Assembly: GCA_050012355.1 (NCBI GenBank)
Contig: JBEKHI010000209.1
Location: 1-14,199 of the forward strand
Reading direction: 5' to 3'
Length of the DNA: 14,199 nt
Origin: JBEKHI01 sp050012355
GTDB lineage: Bacteria > Actinomycetota > Actinomycetes > Streptosporangiales > Streptosporangiaceae
Part shown: positions 12,451 to 14,199 of the stretch, one piece after another
Position numbering within the stretch: position 1 is the first letter of the stretch
Layout: each line of letters opens with the position of its first letter
Notes under the pieces: model-generated
What the model was told of the DNA's origin: nothing
The model's database searches: none
What the model saw: only the letters and a program-made list of their open reading frames with translations
Translations under genes and position numbers: made by a program

Positions 12451-13281
12451 CTACCCCACTTCGAGGGGGAGCGACGGATCGGCGGACCACTCGGTGAGCG
12501 ACCCGTCGTAAAGCCTGACATCCTCCCGGCCGAGCAGCGCCAGCGCGAAAACCACGACCGTCGCGGAGATCCCGCCACCGCAGTAGGCGACCGGATCCGG
12601 CTCGTCCAGCACAGCTCCGAGCGCTGCTCGCAGCCCGTCGAGGTCAAGGAACCGGCCAGTCTCCGGGTCAAGCAGCGATCCGGCCGGCGCGTTCAGGCTT
12701 CCGGGTATCCGCCCCGGCCGGGAGTAGGAGGTGATCCCCTCGCCGCGGAACACCGCGGGTGCCAGCGCGTTGACCAGGCACGACCAATGGCCGTCCCGGA
12801 CATCCGGCAACGTCGCGAGCAATTCGGGACGGGGCGACGCGACGAAGGCACCGGCGGCCACCGGCACGGCCGACGACGTCACCGGCAGCCCGGCGGCGCG
12901 CCAGGCGGGGAACCCGCCGTCGAGTACCGAGACGTTGTCGAACCCGAAGTAGCGCAGCAGCCACCACAGCCGGGTCGCCCACATCGGCGATTCCTGCGCG
13001 TAACAGACCACATGCGTGCCCGGGCCGACCCCGAGCGCGGACATCCCAGCGGCGAACCGGTCCGGCGTCGGCAGGGTGAACGGAAACGGCGACCTCGGGT
13101 CGGCCAGCACGTCGACCAGGTCCGCGAACCGGGCGCCAGGGATGTGCGCCCGGCGGTAAGGGCCGATTCCGCTTTCCGGTGTATACGGGCCGCCGCCGGG
13201 CGGCCGCCGCAAGAACACGGTGCAGTCCAGCACGCGGACGTCGTCCAGCCGCGCGGCCAGCTCAGACGGCGATATCAGCAC
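12451..13281 (-). CDS. Two-domain sulfurtransferase (rhodanese / SseA type)
   Basis: A 276-aa cytosolic enzyme with two rhodanese domains. Such enzymes move a sulfane sulfur from thiosulfate or mercaptopyruvate to cyanide or another thiophile through a cysteine persulfide. Domain 1 (about 1-135) has V-L-D-C, Y-R-R-A-H-I-P-G-A-R-F, V-V-C-Y and V-L-D-G-G-F-P-A-W, and is non-catalytic as is usual. Domain 2 (about 150-276) has R-I-P-G-S-L-N-A-P and the active-site loop Y-C-G-G-G-I-S-A-T with Cys234, followed by Y-D-G-S-L-T-E-W. The loop is Gly-Gly-Gly where C-G-S-G or C-G-T-G is common. The GTG start overlaps the end of the ABC ATPase gene by 20 nt, with AGGA upstream. Its place after an ABC transporter suggests a sulfur-containing substrate. 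Confidence 0.9.
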   Translation of the reverse strand: MLISPSELAARLDDVRVLDCTVFLRRPPGGGPYTPESGIGPYRRAHIPGARFADLVDVLADPRSPFPFTLPTPDRFAAGMSALGVGPGTHVVCYAQESPMWATRLWWLLRYFGFDNVSVLDGGFPAWRAAGLPVTSSAVPVAAGAFVASPRPELLATLPDVRDGHWSCLVNALAPAVFRGEGITSYSRPGRIPGSLNAPAGSLLDPETGRFLDLDGLRAALGAVLDEPDPVAYCGGGISATVVVFALALLGREDVRLYDGSLTEWSADPSLPLEVG

Positions 13282-14014
13282 CGGAATCCTCTCCGATCAG
13301 CAGGTCGAGCAGCCGCTTTTCCAGGGCCGCGAACTCCGGTGACCCGAAGTCGCGCGGCCGGGGCAGGCCCACCGGCACGCTGTCCACCACGGTGGCGGGC
13401 CGGGCCGAGAACACGTAGATACGATCCGACAGGTACACCGCCTCCCGCACGTCGTGCGTAACCAGCAAAACCGTCCACCGGTAGCGTTCCCACATGTGCG
13501 AGACCCAGCGCTGCATTTTGGCGCGGGTCAGCGCGTCGAGCGCGCCGAACGGCTCGTCGAGCAGCAGCACGCCGCGGTCCTGCACCACGGTGCGCAACAG
13601 CGCCGCCCGCTGCCGCATCCCGCCGGACAGCTGGAACGGATACGACCGCTCGAAGCCGTCCAGCCCGAACGGTTCGAGCAGCGGCGTCACCTTGGACCTG
13701 GCCGCCGGGCGTTTGGTGCCCGCCACCTCAAGTCCGAGCGTCAGGTTGTCGATGATCCGCCGCCACGGGAACAGCGCGTCCTTCTGCGGCATGAAGGCGA
13801 AATCATCCCGGGCAACCGGCCGCTCATCGACCGACATCGAGCCGGCGTGGCTGGGCACCGCGCCGGTGAGCACCGAGAACGTGGTGGACTTCCCGCAGCC
13901 CGACGGCCCGAGGATGGAGACGAACTCTCCGTCGGCCACGTTGAGCGACAGATCGCGCAGCACCTCAAGCGACCCGAAACGGACCCCGAGTCCGGAGATG
14001 GCTACCGAGCTCAT
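13262..14014 (-). CDS. ABC transporter ATP-binding protein (nitrate/sulfonate/taurine or thiamine-precursor type)
   Basis: A 250-aa cytosolic ATPase. All motifs are present: Walker A G-P-S-G-C-G-K-S-T (36-44), Q-loop M-P-Q-K-D-A-L-F-P-W-R (Gln77), signature L-S-G-G-M-R-Q-R (129-136), Walker B V-L-L-L-D-E-P-F-G-A-L-D (149-160) and H-loop V-T-H-D (His187). The pattern L-F-P-W-R, L-S-G-G-M-R-Q-R, D-E-P-F-G-A-L-D is typical of the SsuB/TauB/NrtD and ThiZ group, whose permeases resemble the neighbour. The ATG overlaps the permease stop (ATGA), so the two are translationally coupled. The substrate-binding protein lies outside the window. The exact substrate cannot be assigned from the ATPase alone. 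Confidence 0.92.
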   Translation of the reverse strand: MSSVAISGLGVRFGSLEVLRDLSLNVADGEFVSILGPSGCGKSTTFSVLTGAVPSHAGSMSVDERPVARDDFAFMPQKDALFPWRRIIDNLTLGLEVAGTKRPAARSKVTPLLEPFGLDGFERSYPFQLSGGMRQRAALLRTVVQDRGVLLLDEPFGALDALTRAKMQRWVSHMWERYRWTVLLVTHDVREAVYLSDRIYVFSARPATVVDSVPVGLPRPRDFGSPEFAALEKRLLDLLIGEDSGADIAV

Positions 14015-14199
14015 GATGTCGACCTCTTTCGCTGCAGGTGGATCCAGGGCGCCGCGACCCGCTGCACTAGGAACGTCAGCCCGAACAGGACCAGCGTCAG
14101 CACGGCGGAAACGACGACGGCGGCCAGCATCAGGGCGGTCTGGAAGTCGTTCTTCGCGTTCTCCATGAGGATCCCGAGCCCGGAGATGGCACCCGCGTA
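14011..14199 (-). CDS. ABC transporter permease, C-terminal end (partial)
   Basis: The minus-strand frame is open from the window edge to TGA at 14013-14011. It encodes about 62 residues, among them A-G-A-I-S-G-L-G-I-L-M-E-N-A and a hydrophobic helix T-A-L-M-L-A-A-V-V-V-S-A-V-L-T-L-V-L-F-G-L-T-F-L. A short basic tail follows, ending in Q-R-K-R-S-T-S. The G-L-G-x-L-x-x-x-A then D-x-x-x-A-x-x layout is that of SsuC/TauC/ThiX-type inner-membrane permeases near the last transmembrane helix. The stop overlaps the ATPase start, which confirms the pair. The cut gene continues beyond the window. Confidence 0.8.
   Translation of the reverse strand, partial: YAGAISGLGILMENAKNDFQTALMLAAVVVSAVLTLVLFGLTFLVQRVAAPWIHLQRKRSTS

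Noticed and set aside
12100..13461. A 453-aa plus-strand ORF
   Set aside because: It is antisense to the sulfurtransferase and DUF5313 genes, rich in Arg, Pro, Gly and His with no domain, and is an artefact of GC-rich coding on the other strand.
1..14199. CRISPR array, insertion sequence, tRNA or prophage genes
   Set aside because: No regularly spaced repeats, terminal inverted repeats with transposase, cloverleaf or phage proteins are visible.

Overview
This is a high-GC, gene-dense window of actinobacterial chromosome, with GTG starts, strong G/C third-position bias and actinobacterial families such as DUF5313, bacterial PH-domain proteins and an LpdA-type flavoprotein. It appears to be a core region rather than a mobile element: I see no transposase, integrase, tRNA, rRNA, CRISPR array or phage gene. 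From memory, several genes (trpS, a DacB-type carboxypeptidase, an M20 amidohydrolase, a small membrane protein, lpdA) have Mycobacterium tuberculosis counterparts in one chromosomal neighbourhood (Rv3303c to Rv3336c). That makes 142-4713 look like lineage-specific cargo within a conserved backbone.

Layout. 1-128: 3' end of a gene resembling trpS. 142-1441: an NAD(P)-binding Rossmann protein divergent from a TetR regulator, with two near-identical palindromic operators between them; the second covers the regulator's GTG start. 1512-1870: a small self-contained unit (promoter with dyad, RBS, 84-aa ORF, long perfect hairpin). 1874-4713: two AIM24-family paralogues with N-terminal zinc ribbons, divergent from an SPFH-domain protein with two C-terminal zinc ribbons. 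All four ribbons share the spacing C-x2-C-x10-C-x2-C. This is the best candidate for a poorly described system, probably a membrane-associated stress scaffold. 4740-5918 (minus): a membrane-anchored D-Ala-D-Ala carboxypeptidase-like protein whose KTG box reads KIG.

5964-9011: a possible small leaderless ORF, then a YbdK-type carboxylate-amine ligase overlapping an M20 amidohydrolase that carries a disordered tail with hexapeptide repeats. 9049-9110 holds two tandem hairpins with compensatory stem changes. 9257-10392: a PH-domain membrane protein converging on a gamma-glutamylcyclotransferase-like protein with Asp at the expected catalytic Glu. 10468-11946: an LpdA-like flavoprotein that has the CxxxxC redox pair but lacks the C-terminal His/Glu pair. 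12097-14199 (minus): a tightly packed operon of ABC permease (cut by the window edge), ABC ATPase, two-domain sulfurtransferase and DUF5313 membrane protein.

Four starts (836, 3643, 5964, 9257) lie exactly 7 nt after the last T of a TANNNT hexamer, the geometry of leaderless transcription. All family assignments are read from motifs and were not checked by any search.
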